Assembly (NCBI RefSeq): GCF_000005505.3
Contig: NC_016131.3
Location: forward strand, 63,349,355-63,413,354
DNA: 64,000 nucleotides
Reading direction: 5' to 3'
Origin: Brachypodium distachyon
Taxonomy: Eukaryota; Streptophyta; Magnoliopsida; Poales; Poaceae
Made by a program: the position numbers and the translations under genes. Below, piece by piece: positions 1 to 10,965 of this stretch. Every line of letters starts with the position of its first letter. Within the stretch, counting starts at the first letter, position 1. The notes beneath the pieces were generated by a model. It was not told the DNA's origin. It made no database searches and worked only from the letters and a program-made list of their open reading frames with translations.

Positions 1-1373
1 TGTTAGTACGCGCTGAAGATCAGTTCTTCTTGGTTCAGACTTCAGAGTTAGGGTGTACTAACAGTAATACAGAACGGGGTGGATGATGGCTTGATTAACC
101 TGCCGCGCCGGGGGGGTCTGAATTGGGTTGTGGGAGTGTGCTGACTGAGTTAATTTTACTTAGTGTTTGCTGGCCGGATTGGGATTGGTAAAGCTCCAAC
201 TTTTCCTTCTTCTATGCGTCTTCGTTTCTTTATTCCATGGTTGTACTCTTTGTGACTGTATGGATTGGTTTTGACGGTGCCTCGGTTGGAGAATTGGACG
301 TGATGACTAAATGAATTGGACGTGCCTGGAAGGCTGGAATTAACTTAGATTAGTCTCATGCTGTTTGAGAATCCCCCAAAAAAACCAATCTGCTACCTCA
401 CATGGCTTTTGCAATATTGAGCAGGTACACTTGGTTTTTAACAGATTAATGTAGTGGAGTACTGGATGAATTAGGTTTTGCTAGTTGTGGTACTTGTAAT
501 GCTATATGTTTCTCTGTGAGATAAGCTATGAGTTTGCTGTGCCTTACTCGGTTTAATTGTTCTATTGAGGATTTAGAGGCCATGCAACCTGCTTGGTCGT
601 TTAATTGGGGTTGGTCTTTTAATTTGGCTGTGTGCATCCTTGATGTCCCAACCTCTTGACATTTGTATTGCTGCGGCAGCCTGGTGTATTATTTATCTTC
701 TTGATGCATTAATAATAATACCTGTTATCGAAAATAAATTGAAGTTGGTCATCTCCATCTCCCTGTTTTTAGTAAATGCATATTTATGAGCTTTTCATTT
801 TATATCATTGTGGTCTTGGGAATCAGTCTTCTGGTAATCCAGGATCATATCTGGTTAATTGCTCATTTTGTTCTCCTTACTTCTGTTCGAATCTATGTAC
901 ACCATAAGGCCATCATTAGTGCTGATTTTTGGGTCTGATTTGAGCAAGCTAGAAAAGTGATTTGCCAGGTGTTAACCAAAGTGCTTGCTTCCGAGTTCTG
1001 AAACAAATGAACTGAATTCACACATTGTTGAATTTTGGCGTGGTCAGTTTGAGAAGTACATGCCAGCTTGTATTTTTCAACATTTAGCATATGGAATGAT
1101 AAGTACAATTTATATTTCTGCTGGATAGACCAACTCTAAATGTATGCACAGTTGCTGATGAGACATCAATCCATCTATCGTCCTTGTCAGCTAAGTAAAC
1201 TTTAGGATATAATCTGATCACAAATTCTTCAATATATGGAAATGCAGGTCGCTGTCTGGCACTGTTTCTTATCAGAGCATCCTCCACAATACTAGCTTTG
1301 ATCTGCAGTTTATGGCCGTGACTTTGCATGTTCTTGCAAATTTTATTCCACACTGAGAGCAATACACATTAAA
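1..1373. other. Upstream region and probable 5' leader of the DUF630/632 gene
   Basis: No protein-coding gene is supported here. The stretch is AT-rich, has no long open frame of recognisable family, and leads directly into the start codon at 1374. DUF630/632 genes often have an intron in the 5' leader, and an acceptor-like site (TGCAG followed by GT) lies near 1249, so part of this stretch may be a leader intron. That is inference and needs transcript evidence. Confidence 0.4.
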
Positions 1374-4300
1374 ATGGGTTCTACCAGAGCAAAGAATGAA
1401 GATGACAAGGCCCTTGTGCTGTGCCAGGAAAGAAAACGTTATGTTAGAGAAGCACTTGATGGAAGATGTGCACTTGCAGCTGCTCACTTTGCTTATATTC
1501 AATCACTGAGACATACAGGGTTTGCTCTGAGAAAATTTGTAGAACCTGATGTGCCAACAGATTCTTCGCTGTACACATCAACATCCGCAACACCAGAGCC
1601 TCCTGCCATTAGGCAGAGATCGATGAACCTATCCCCATCTGTGTCACATCAGGCTAGCGACTCTTTCTCCCCAGCTGCATCCCCGTTTTCTTCAAGACAT
1701 TTCCATGTCAGTCATATGAAAGCTGGGAGGAACCCAGTGAGGACTGTTGAAGAAAAGGTGCCTGTTCCTGTAACAGCAACTCTGCAAACCTCATCCCCTG
1801 TTCCAATACAACCTGTACATGATCTGGATGATAGCTCCACATTTGAAGCTCCTCCAGGGACACCACCATGGGATTACTTTGGCCTTTTTCATCCTGTCGA
1901 GAGCCAGTTGTCATTTCATGATGAGAAGGAGTCTGGTCACGATTTTGAAAATGCTGATGATATTAGGCGCCTTAGGGAGAAAGAAGGAATTCCTGAGCTC
2001 GAGGAGGAATTGGAGAAGTCCCATGCTCATGTTGGTGATATTAGTAGCCCCCAACAGGAGAAAACTCCAGATGTGAAAGATGGAGAGAAATCTAGTATGA
2101 GTGGCCGAGAGGATGATTTTGCAGAGTCAGAAGATGATTTCGACAAACCATCATCTGAACCTTTAGTACGGGTGTTCAAAAACCGCAATGATACACCTGT
2201 TGAAAACACTGTAGCTAAGCAGTCACCTGCACATATTGCTTCTGAAAAGGTTGCTTTGGAAAATATTGATTCTAAAACTGACAAGCCAAAAAATGACAAC
2301 AGGGTACTTGACATTAGCATGTATGAAACTGATGAAAGCCCTGTGACAAGCCCTGTCAAAGAAGTGGCATCTTCAGTTGCTGCTCTTACTATGAATGGAA
2401 AATCCAAGGAACCTTTTCATGTCGTAAGAAATGAGGTGAAGGACTTGTATACATCCATGAAAGAGGTTGAAATCTTATTTATTAAGGCTTCTGATTCTGG
2501 GAAAGAAGTACCAAGGATGCTTGAAGCAGATAAAGTCAATTTCCGCCCTTTGCTACCTAAAGAAAAAGGTTACTTTTCAATATTTAGATTACTGTTCTGT
2601 AATATTTTGATTGGAGCTTTGCTTCAAAAAGAAAATAATGATAGGAAGGTTTTGGGTGCAGAAACATAATAATGTGAAATTATATTAAAAAAAATCTTTG
2701 TACCCATTACTATTATTATTTGCCATACCTTCTTTTTATAGTTCATACAACTTGGATTAACTTAAGTAATTCTGATACAGCGCATGGATTAAAGGCATCA
2801 GGCTTTTTTGCAACATTCTTTGCTTGCTGCAGGGAGGAAGTCCCTGTTCCTCAACGTAAGCTTTTTAACTCTAGTGATCCGTCTTTCCGTTTCGGAGCAC
2901 ACAATTCTAGTCCCTGTGAATCATCTTTGTATCATACATGATCTGTGATCTTCTGTTAAGTTCAGTTGTATTTCTACCTACCAAAAAATGGTATGTTAGG
3001 CTTTTAGCAATATAGGTCAACCTTCATTGTTTACGTTTTGGTCTCCTATATAGAGTTTGATCATTGATTATGCTAACCTAACCTATTGGTAAAACTATAT
3101 AATTGTCATTTATACTTATAAGTAATTGAAGTTGAGAAGGTCTGAATACAGGTGTGTGGGTGGGGAGGGGGGTATGTCTTCACCCTACATGAGGAAAATC
3201 TTGATTATTTTCTTCTTGTTGATAAATGTGCGAAGCGTTTGCACGTTCTCTAAAAAGAATCTTAATTATTTCACCTGTTATCTTCTGTTGTTGATGGTAG
3301 AGGGTAGAGCTCCTACTTCCACCCGACTTTTTTGAAAAAAAAAAGAACTATAAGGGAGACCCCTACAGTATAAACAGGAACCTAATTTCATATCATTGAA
3401 GACTTAAACCCAGGTGTTGGGATTGTACATCCACTCCCTTAACCAAGTGAACTTGGCTCACTCCCTATTTCCACGCAACATGACAGACAAATGTCTTATG
3501 TTTTAATGCAGCTCCTCCTCAGGCTGAAGTGAAGTATCTTACCTGGCATAGATCAATGTCTTCACACTCTTCGTCTTCTAGGAACCCTCTTGGGGATGCA
3601 TCAAAAGTTGATGTTGATGGTCTCACTGGAAATATCTTCAGTGGTGTATACATGAATTCTGGCAGTCACGCTTCCACGCTGGATAGATTGTATGCATGGG
3701 AGAGAAAGCTTTATGATGAAGTTAAGGTAAAAGCATATTTTGGCTGGTCCTTTTACCGTGGTACTCATTTTTAGTTGTCTATTCTAACCAGTGTTTTAAA
3801 TACCATGTAGCAGAAGCTTATCAGTGAACTACTTACTACTTTTTTATAGTCGATAGAAGATAGCAGTGAAATATTTGCAGATGAAGTTAATTAAAAAAAA
3901 ATCTTAAATAGAATAACGCATCTTTGCATTGCAATTATTTTTTGCTGCTCGTCTTATCACAAGTCTTGGAGTAATGATTCAAAATGGAAGATGGACACAG
4001 TATGCAACAAATGGATCATATGAGAGCCTGAAATGTTGTACTGTATTGAAAGGTGATAAGCTATAGTTGGCCTTAGTGTGCGCCTCTAGTCCCCTACATC
4101 ACGGCAACTGTACAGACTGCTTTAAGCCTATAGCCACTGCAAGTGTCCAGTCCCTCTTATCCACTGGAGTATAATTTTCATATAGTCTAGGACCATATAA
4201 TTTTTCAGTAACAATACCCACTTAAATGTTCATTTAGCAGTTTGTAGCATTCCTATTTCCTTTGCTTGAATTATTTGTACTGATATTCCTGAATATATGT

Positions 4301-5394
4301 CTCTTCTCCATGTCTTTTTTTGCATTAAGTCTGAATTGGCTGATTAGGAAGTTATACCAGGGTATTCCTTTAAAAGCTAACTTTGTATTGCCTTCAGGCC
4401 AGTGGTACAATTTGCAGACAGTATGATGAGAAATGTAGGCACTTGAGACACCAGGAATCAAGAGGAGAAAGCCAAATGAGTATTGATAGAACCCGTGCTG
4501 TTGTGAAGGACTTGTACTCCAGAATTTTAGTGGCTGTTCAAAGAATTGACATGATTTCGAAGAACATAGAGGATCTTAGGGACAAAGAGCTCCAACCACA
4601 GCTGGAGGAGTTAATTGGAAGGTATTGGCTTTTAATCCAGTTTGTACCAAGCTAAATGCATATTGCAATTCAATTGGCAATTCGTGGGACGAGCTTTGTA
4701 TAATATTTGTTCTTGGCTAAAATATTCATCTTCTTGCAGTTTGAATCGCATGTGGGCAACGATGCTCGAGTGTCACCGGCAACAACACGAGATTATTAAG
4801 CTAGTATCCCATAGTGGCAACATGAAGGTTGTAATTCGGTCGGAATCACAGTTCCAAGCAGCTCTACTCCTCCAGGTTGAACTAAACACTTTATGTTCAA
4901 ACTTCCAGAGATGGGTAGGATCGCACAGATCTTACTTGAATAGCCTCAATTCATGGTTACTCAAATGCGTGAAATCACTAAGGAAGAAGAAAAAGTCCAG
5001 GAAGAGGAAGGACGCTGATATTCAAATAACAGAATTTGATGTTGCGCCCATATTTACAATCTGCGAGCAGTGGCTTGAGTTATTGAAAGATTTACCAATC
5101 AAAGACTTGGAAGATGCTATTAAAGTTCTTATTGCTGATGTAAACCATTGTGTGCCTCGCCAAGAGAAGAGGCGTGGGGGTTCAAGGTCCACCTTCTCAC
5201 TAGCCCATAATGGAGGATTGAACGAAGAAATGGGGGGGATCCATAAAAATGTTCCTCCTACGGATTTACAGTCAAGCTTGGGGACATTCCTAGGGAAGCT
5301 TGAAGTCTTCTCAGATGTTTCACTGCACAAATATATGGAACTAAAAGAGAAAATTAACAAGGCGAAGTACAATTATGAGAAATATAACAAGTAA
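1374..5394 (+). CDS. DUF630/DUF632 domain protein (NRG2/bZIP-like family), 5 exons
   Basis: Exons 1374-2568, 2781-2855, 3512-3726, 4398-4621 and 4740-5394 have GT-AG borders and join in phase to 787 codons. Residues 1-60 are the DUF630 domain: MGS start, the CQERKR basic helix and a conserved AAAHFAYIQSLRHTG stretch. A Ser/Pro-rich and acidic linker follows (WDYFG motif, EDDFAESEDDFDKP). DUF632 starts near residue 350 with KEVEILFIKASDSGKEVPRML and continues through the signature SHASTLDRLYAWERKLYDEV into a coiled-coil C-terminus. Gly2 suits N-myristoylation. The usual Cys3 of many family members is Ser, so dual acylation is unlikely. Some family members are linked to nitrate regulation (NRG2), but the exact role of this one is unknown. 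The start is the first ATG of the conserved MGxxxSK-like N-terminus. Confidence 0.95.
3328..3458 (-). repeat. tRNA-derived SINE-like element in intron 2 of the DUF630/632 gene
   Basis: Read on the minus strand, this stretch has an A-box-like TGGTTAAGGGAG and, about 30 bases on, a B-box-like GGGTTTAAGTC. It ends in an A-rich tail (poly-T on the plus strand near 3328-3345). A related stretch lies at about 41775-41850. This layout suits a Pol III-transcribed SINE. The exact ends and a target-site duplication were not resolved, and the family name is unknown to me. Confidence 0.45.
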
Positions 5395-6100
5395 CTTTGG
5401 CGGAGGCAATCCATTGGCTCTAATTTCTGGAATGGAACATATTAACGAAGTCACTAGAGATGGATAAGTAAATCGTCCATGTGTATATTTGTCTGTTGAA
5501 ATAACAGGGCACAGACCACTATCATCATTTTTTGTAAATTGCAACTTGCAAGATAACCATGTATATTCTAGGTGGGCGGAGGATGATAAATACGTAGATT
5601 TCGGGGCTTCTGGCTAATGCCATGCAGCCTTAATCTGGGGATGTAAATGTGGAATGTAGGTATATTAATAAGACGGGGTTGGGCGGATATAGCATGTATA
5701 TTTTTCCTGGGTTATATCAGTATATGAGGTTCCATTTTCTGTATCTGTGTAAGATTTGAACATTTCATACAGTGCAAATTGTATCTGCGTGCAATTTCAT
5801 TCTCCTAATTGCGGGCGTTTTGCTTTAGGGATGGAGTAGTGTTATGTTCAATTTGAGCTGTGTTTCCGGTTCAATCATGTACTGGGAAATGGTGTCATTA
5901 TTCCGGTGAATGAATACTAGGGCAATCGGTGCATCTCTGCTGGCTACAGTTTTTACTTTCTTCCTTGGCGGGAAATGCAGGAGTTCAGCCATGCAATATT
6001 AGAAAAAGGGAACCAAAGGCATAATGCATTAATGCAACAAGATCGAATACAACGCTGGAAGAAAGTGGCGGCCGGAGGCTGAACACAACAGCCGGTCCAA
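5395..6100. other. 3' flank of the DUF630/632 gene
   Basis: This stretch probably holds the 3' UTR and polyadenylation region of the upstream gene, then unassigned spacer. No further coding sequence is recognised. Confidence 0.4.
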
Positions 6101-6119
6101 CACGATGCGAAAAGCTCGT

Positions 6120-6567
6120 CTATGCACCATTATTTGGGATGATCGCGGTTTTTTTTTGGCAGCATCAAACAACAAGTTCGACGCAGGTATGGCGGAAGCA
6201 ATGGCCCTCCGAGGTAGTCTTGTCCTCGCTGAGTCGATGCCTCGATGGGATGCAACCGAATCATCGTCTATTCTGATTGTATGACGGTTATCGACGCTAT
6301 GGAGTTTCCAAATAATTCACTAGGACCGGCGGCGGCCATTTTTGAAGATTACTCTTTTATTAGTCGTGGTTTTGCCGATGTTTGTTTTATGCATTGTCCA
6401 ATAAAATCTAATAGGGCAGCGCATGTTTTAGTTAGTAAGGCCGATGGTCCTTTAGTGCGTGTGTGGCAGTCGGATCCTCCTAACTTCCTTGTGGATGTAC
6501 TCGTTGAGGATGTAACTATTTTTGCCAATTAATAAAGTCAGCCATATGGTATTCCTTAAAAAAAAAC
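6120..6567 (+). pseudogene. LINE-type RNase H domain remnant with poly-A tail
   Basis: Two frames together spell an RNase H-like fold typical of plant non-LTR retrotransposons (RVT_3 type). An upstream piece (about 6130-6240) reads MAEAMALRGSLVLAES, and after a frameshift near 6240 comes IIVYSDCMTVIDAM and, further on, SNRAAHVLVSKA. The YSDC aspartate and the N-x-x-AH histidine motif are RNase H landmarks. The frame closes at 6532 and an A-run follows at about 6558-6567, as expected for a 5'-truncated LINE insertion. The frameshift makes it non-functional. The left boundary is not resolved. Confidence 0.6.
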
Positions 6568-6596
6568 ATGAAGATGCTAATAAATTTATGGGGAGG

Positions 6597-7165
6597 AAAT
6601 CACATCATAGGTCCATAAATTTGGCAGATCAGAACAATTTAATCCTTAATCTTACATAAATTGTGCATTTTCCCTCTAAATATGGTTGACGACAACACTT
6701 TTAGTTAAAATCGTGTTTTGGAACTCAAATGTGCCACGTCGCGACTAACGTGGTAATTGGAATTTCATATGAGAATCCAAATAACCCCTCCTATGCCAAC
6801 GAGCTCATCAAATGACAGCGAAAAAACTTGCCGATGTTAGCTAGTTTTCTTTTTGGCAAAATCATCCATGCCTTGGACTCTTGCACTGCTCATGCGCAAC
6901 GGGTGTGCGAGCTTGCTAGGGTTAGGGATTGGGAAAAGCTTCCCTGGTTATTTGGAATTTTCAGAGTCATAAGTTTGCTGGAAATCCTCCTCCGAACTTT
7001 CTTAATGGCCACATCAGTCGCCACATAGTAGATTTGAGCTCTAAAATGCGATTTGGACTGAAATAGTCCCACATGTACCAACTTTATGGTGACAAATGCA
7101 CAATTTGCAAGTTTATGAACTAAATTGTTCCTAACTGTCAACTTTATGAACCTCCGATGTGATTT
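6597..7165. mobile_element. Inverted-repeat (MITE-like) element with TIRs of about 70 bp
   Basis: The left arm (6597-6672, starting AAATCACATC and ending near AAATTGTGCATTT) is the imperfect reverse complement of the right arm (about 7096-7165, ending GATGTGATTT). The roughly 420 bp interior has no transposase. No clear target-site duplication was seen, so the superfamily is open (Mutator-like or foldback type). It lies just downstream of the UGT gene. Confidence 0.6.
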
Positions 7166-7444
7166 TAGCTACAAATGTCCATGACATGGCTATATATGTC
7201 ACAAACGGTTTCTCCACACAACACCCATGGGTTACATTGATAGCTCACCAACGGGGCTTCTCTCTGCCCGTGGCGTTCATTAGGCCACCAACAATTTTCT
7301 ACGGATGGAATGAAGAACGGTCTGCGACTTCTTTTACATTGCTGAAATGAGAGTTTTGTAGTACCAACAAATATTCATTGTGTTTAATTACCAATTGATA
7401 TAATTTATAAGGTACGAAAAAATTGATAAAACGAACGCAAAAGA

Positions 7445-8982
7445 TCAGAATCCCTCATGCAGGACATCCTCCACGAAACTACCAAGGTTACCATAGGATG
7501 ATCCACCTTCTTTTGTAGCATCTTCAGCAAGTCTCTTCCACTTGAGGGTCGTCTCCCTCGCCTCCAGCCCCTTCTTCCCTACCATCATCTCTCTCACCAG
7601 TGCCGCGATTTCATGGCCCCGTGCCTCCTGCGGCAGCTCGGTTCCGATCTTCCACGACATGCTCACTTGCCGGCAGTTGGTCGTCTGCTCAGACATCATG
7701 GGCCACCCAAGCACTGGCACGCCGGCCATCACGGTCTCCAGGATCGAGTTCCACCCACAGTGCGTCACGAAAAGCCCTACCGCTGGGTGCGCTAGGACGG
7801 CCTCCTGGGCGCACCAAGGCACGACCAGCCCGTTTTTGCCAACCTCAACGTCCGCGGCCATGTCCGGCCGTAGAACCCATAGGTAAGGATAGCCGCAGCT
7901 CTCCAAGCCGGACGCGAACTCCTTAATTTTCTCGGAGCTCATCGCGGCATGGCTGCCGTAGCTCACGTACACGACGGAGCGAGCCTCTTTGCCGTCCAGC
8001 CACTTGATGCATCCCGTGTCCTCCTGCAAGAGGCTAGTAGGGGCCGTGTCGGTCAAGCCAGAGAAGTCACCGCCGTTGCTCGTTGGGGCCGCTGTGAGCG
8101 ACGCCGCCATGATACTGGAGAGAGGGCCGACGGTGTAGATGCGCGGGAGTAAAGCCGCGAGCGCGTCGACGACGTCCTTCTCATAGTCGTGGAAGGTGTT
8201 GAGGATGATGGCCTTGGAGGTGGCCACGACGTGCATCTGCCGGACGTGGATCCGGAGCAGCGCGTTGTCAGCGTCCGTAGTGTGGCAGAAAGTCGGCATG
8301 TCCTTGAGCCGCATGCCCTTCATCCCGGGCACCCAGTCTAGTGTGGCGTCAAAGGTGCCATCGGTTTTGTAGCTGCTTCCTACAAAACAACACGGGATTA
8401 GCGGATACTATCATGGAGGTCGGTCTAGAAATTCATCAAGAATCAAAATTACTCGTAGTATATATGGCACACACCTTTGAGCGGAACTAGTCCCCTCTTT
8501 ATGAGCTCCTCGAACTGCAAGTGCCCCATCAGCCCACACGCCGACGCCGTGAAGAACTGCACGTCGGGCACGCCAACGTCGCGCGCAGCCAGGGAAGCGA
8601 ACGACATGGGCGCGTCCGCGATGACGCAGCTCAACCGTGGCACGTCGTCGGGATCCTCCAACGCACGCAAAAGCTCCCTGAACGGCTCGAAGCAGTTCTG
8701 CTCCAGCGCTTCGAGGTGCGCTGCAAGCGTTTGCGGTGGTGCCTCTAGCGACAGTCCGTCGGGGATGACCTCGACGCCGAAACCTGGAATATTGACTGTC
8801 GTTGCAACGGTGCCGTTGTTGGCTTGGACGAGGCGGCGGTAGTGTAGCTCCGTGTGGACGAGCGTGACGTGGATGCCACGGGCGTGGAGGAGGCGGGCGA
8901 GCTGCATGTGAGGCGCCACGTGGCCGTGCGCCGGGAATGGCACCAACACCACGTGGCATGGCTTCTTCTCCGGGGCGGCCAT
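7445..8982 (-). CDS. UDP-glycosyltransferase, UGT85-like (family 1), 2 exons
   Basis: Exons 8982-8475 and 8379-7445 (minus strand) join with a GT-AG intron of 95 bp to 480 codons. The N-terminal half has the FPAHGHVAPH acceptor-site loop with the likely catalytic His19, and VIADAPMSFA supplies the partner Asp123. The C-terminal half holds a complete 44-residue PSPG box from WCAQEAVL through HCGWNS to the final SEQ. The terminal Gln suits UDP-glucose as donor. The enzyme should transfer glucose in the cytosol to a small lipophilic acceptor such as a terpenoid, flavonoid or hormone. The acceptor cannot be told from sequence. Length and intron position suit the UGT85 group. The gene looks intact. 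A TA-rich TATA candidate lies about 80 bp upstream of the ATG. Confidence 0.93.
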
Positions 8983-9060
8983 ATATGCGACGATCGCTCT
9001 GCACCTAAATCAGACAGGCTCCCGTTTTCGGGCGTAGCTTACTGGCGGTGGCGGTAGAAG

Positions 9061-9073
9061 ATATATATATATA
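9061..9073 (-). promoter_or_regulatory. Putative TATA box of the UGT gene
   Basis: An uninterrupted TATATATATATA run on the minus strand sits about 80-90 bp upstream of the UGT start codon, a normal position for a plant TATA box allowing a short leader. Confidence 0.5.
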
Positions 9074-10058
9074 GGAAAAGATCCGAGGATTTATACTTGC
9101 AACGTGGCTGCAAGTATGTTGTGAATTTGGTGCTACATGACATACGTACTGATGAAAAAAATTCCCAGAGAGAGACAGCAGAGGAGGAGAGATCAAAGCC
9201 CGTGTGATTCAAAGGGTAGTTGCAGCGTGCGGTGGACTCAAAATGCCCAACAAGGCTTCCGAGGTGAATAGTGTACGTGGAACAACATGGTTCATGCAAA
9301 CCAACTACCTTCCTGAACGGTGAACTCTGGACTTGCCTGTCTATCAATGCAGCTATGCAGCTACGCGAGAGACTTCGGTGGAGAGACGTACGCATGGTTC
9401 AAGTTCAACCGTGTCCGGAAAAGTGGATTTATATTCCACTCAAATATCAACCGTAGACAGCGCCCATTTTCTCTGCGTGACTGCATCTTCCGATGTCTGG
9501 CATGGATTCATCATCATCCGGACGATCCGGCCAAGATGGTCGAGCATGTACTGGGATCCGGCTCCTCTCTAACATGAAGAGGGAAGTGATTAATCAATCC
9601 TGCTGGTGTTACGTGAACTTCCAGAACTAATGTCCGTGCCCACGCCTCGTCCTTCGATTCACCCGCGCCCACGCATTCATCTCATCCAGTCGACCCGCTC
9701 GCGCTGCCGTCGGCAGCTCCGTCAACTCGCCGCGCCGACGTCTAGCCTTTTTCCGTTTGTCGTTCGATTTTGTTTTTCTTTGCCGGCGCCGAAGCGGCGG
9801 TTGGCCTTAGAACATCTCCAGCCGTCCTCTATTTAGCGTCCTGAGCGGCCGTTTTTAGGCCCTTCGGGAAGCGTTGGCGCAAATATTTTTTTAGGATTCC
9901 GTCGTGACCCAGCCGCGTCCTCAATACTAACTTCCTCAAAAATTGAAAGTAGGCAAATTTAACTACTTCGGTGAAATTTAACTAACTTGACGAAATTTAA
10001 TTAAACATAAATTTTTTTATTACATAAATCTAAAATTAAAAACAAAACGGCCCACGCG
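9074..10058. other. UGT promoter region and repeat-derived spacer
   Basis: No coding gene is supported. From about 9808 the sequence reads AGAACATCTCCAGCCGTCC, a type of terminus seen on many grass Harbinger-like elements. This suggests the left edge of the repeat that carries the decayed ORF at 10059-10965. Confidence 0.35.
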
Positions 10059-10965
10059 CTAGTCATTGAAGTCGGCAAGGTAGGCGTCACCGGAGTCGAG
10101 GTTGATCGGCTCCACCTTCACCTCCGTCTTGGGCTTCTTCCCCGCCGCCTTCTTCTCGGACGCCTCCCTCGCGGCCTCGCTCGCACTCCAGGCCTCGACC
10201 TGGGCATCCATCATGCCGAAGCCGAGGCGTTCTGCCTTCTCGGCCTCGCGTTGGCTGGCGCACTCCGCCGCCAGCAACCTCGGGAACTCCTCGGGTTCGC
10301 CATCCGATCGGCTTTCAAGCGTCGGGCGCTCGTAGGCTGGCTCCGGCTACGGCTTTGGCTGGACCAAGCAGAGGTGGCTGCGAGGTTGCGAGGGCATCCG
10401 GCGGCGGGAGGACAAACCCAGCTCATCCTTGATGCGCAGCGCCGGCGAGGAGGCACTGCGGGAGGACGAGCTGGAGCCGGAGGGACCGGCCCAATACCGG
10501 TGGTGGCCCATCGGAGGCACTTGCGGGCGGCAGAGTCTCCAGCCAGGGGTTGTCGCCAGCGGCGATGTGGGCCAGCACCGACGCCATGGTGCACCCGCGC
10601 CAGAACCGGCACCGGCCATCGATGTTGAACCAGCCCGGCAAGGGGAGCTGGCCTTGGCCCTCGTATCACGCGATGTCGGCGGCGTGGCGCGCGGCGAACA
10701 ACACCACCCAGTTCGCGCCGGTGGCGCGGTTCCACGCCGGGTCCCGGCGCTCGTCCGCCGTCAGCCCGTGACACCAATGGGCGTTGATGGCAGCCGTCCG
10801 GGCACGGCCCATGGGCACTGGCGGCGTCGGGAGGCTGCCGATGCTCAGCGTCTAGTGCGTTGGCAGCCGGCACTCAAGCGGCGCCGAGTAGTCGCGCTCG
10901 TGGAGGGACTTGGCCTCCTCGAGCGTCAGCGTCGCGCGGGGCCAGTCCTCATCACCGGCAGCCAT
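10059..10965 (-). pseudogene. Decayed coding-like region of a GC-rich repeat (possibly Harbinger-associated)
   Basis: From an ATG at 10965 the minus strand reads MAAGDEDWPRATLTLEEA. It then runs into in-frame stops, with further coding-like pieces containing DPAWNRATGANWVVLFAARH and PGWFNIDGRCRFWRG. It ends, after at least one frameshift, in a Lys/Glu-rich tail (KTEVKVEPINLDSGDAYLADF) closing at 10059. The 907 nt span is not a multiple of three. A TATATAAA motif sits about 85 bp upstream (11048-11055). The nearby CATCTCCAGCCG terminus suggests a PIF/Harbinger-type repeat carrying an accessory ORF. I do not recognise the protein domain; this assignment is inference. Confidence 0.4.

Noticed and set aside
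8411..9004. 197-codon Arg-rich frame overlapping UGT exon 1
   Set aside because: A shadow frame of the UGT gene, which has clear family motifs in the other frame.
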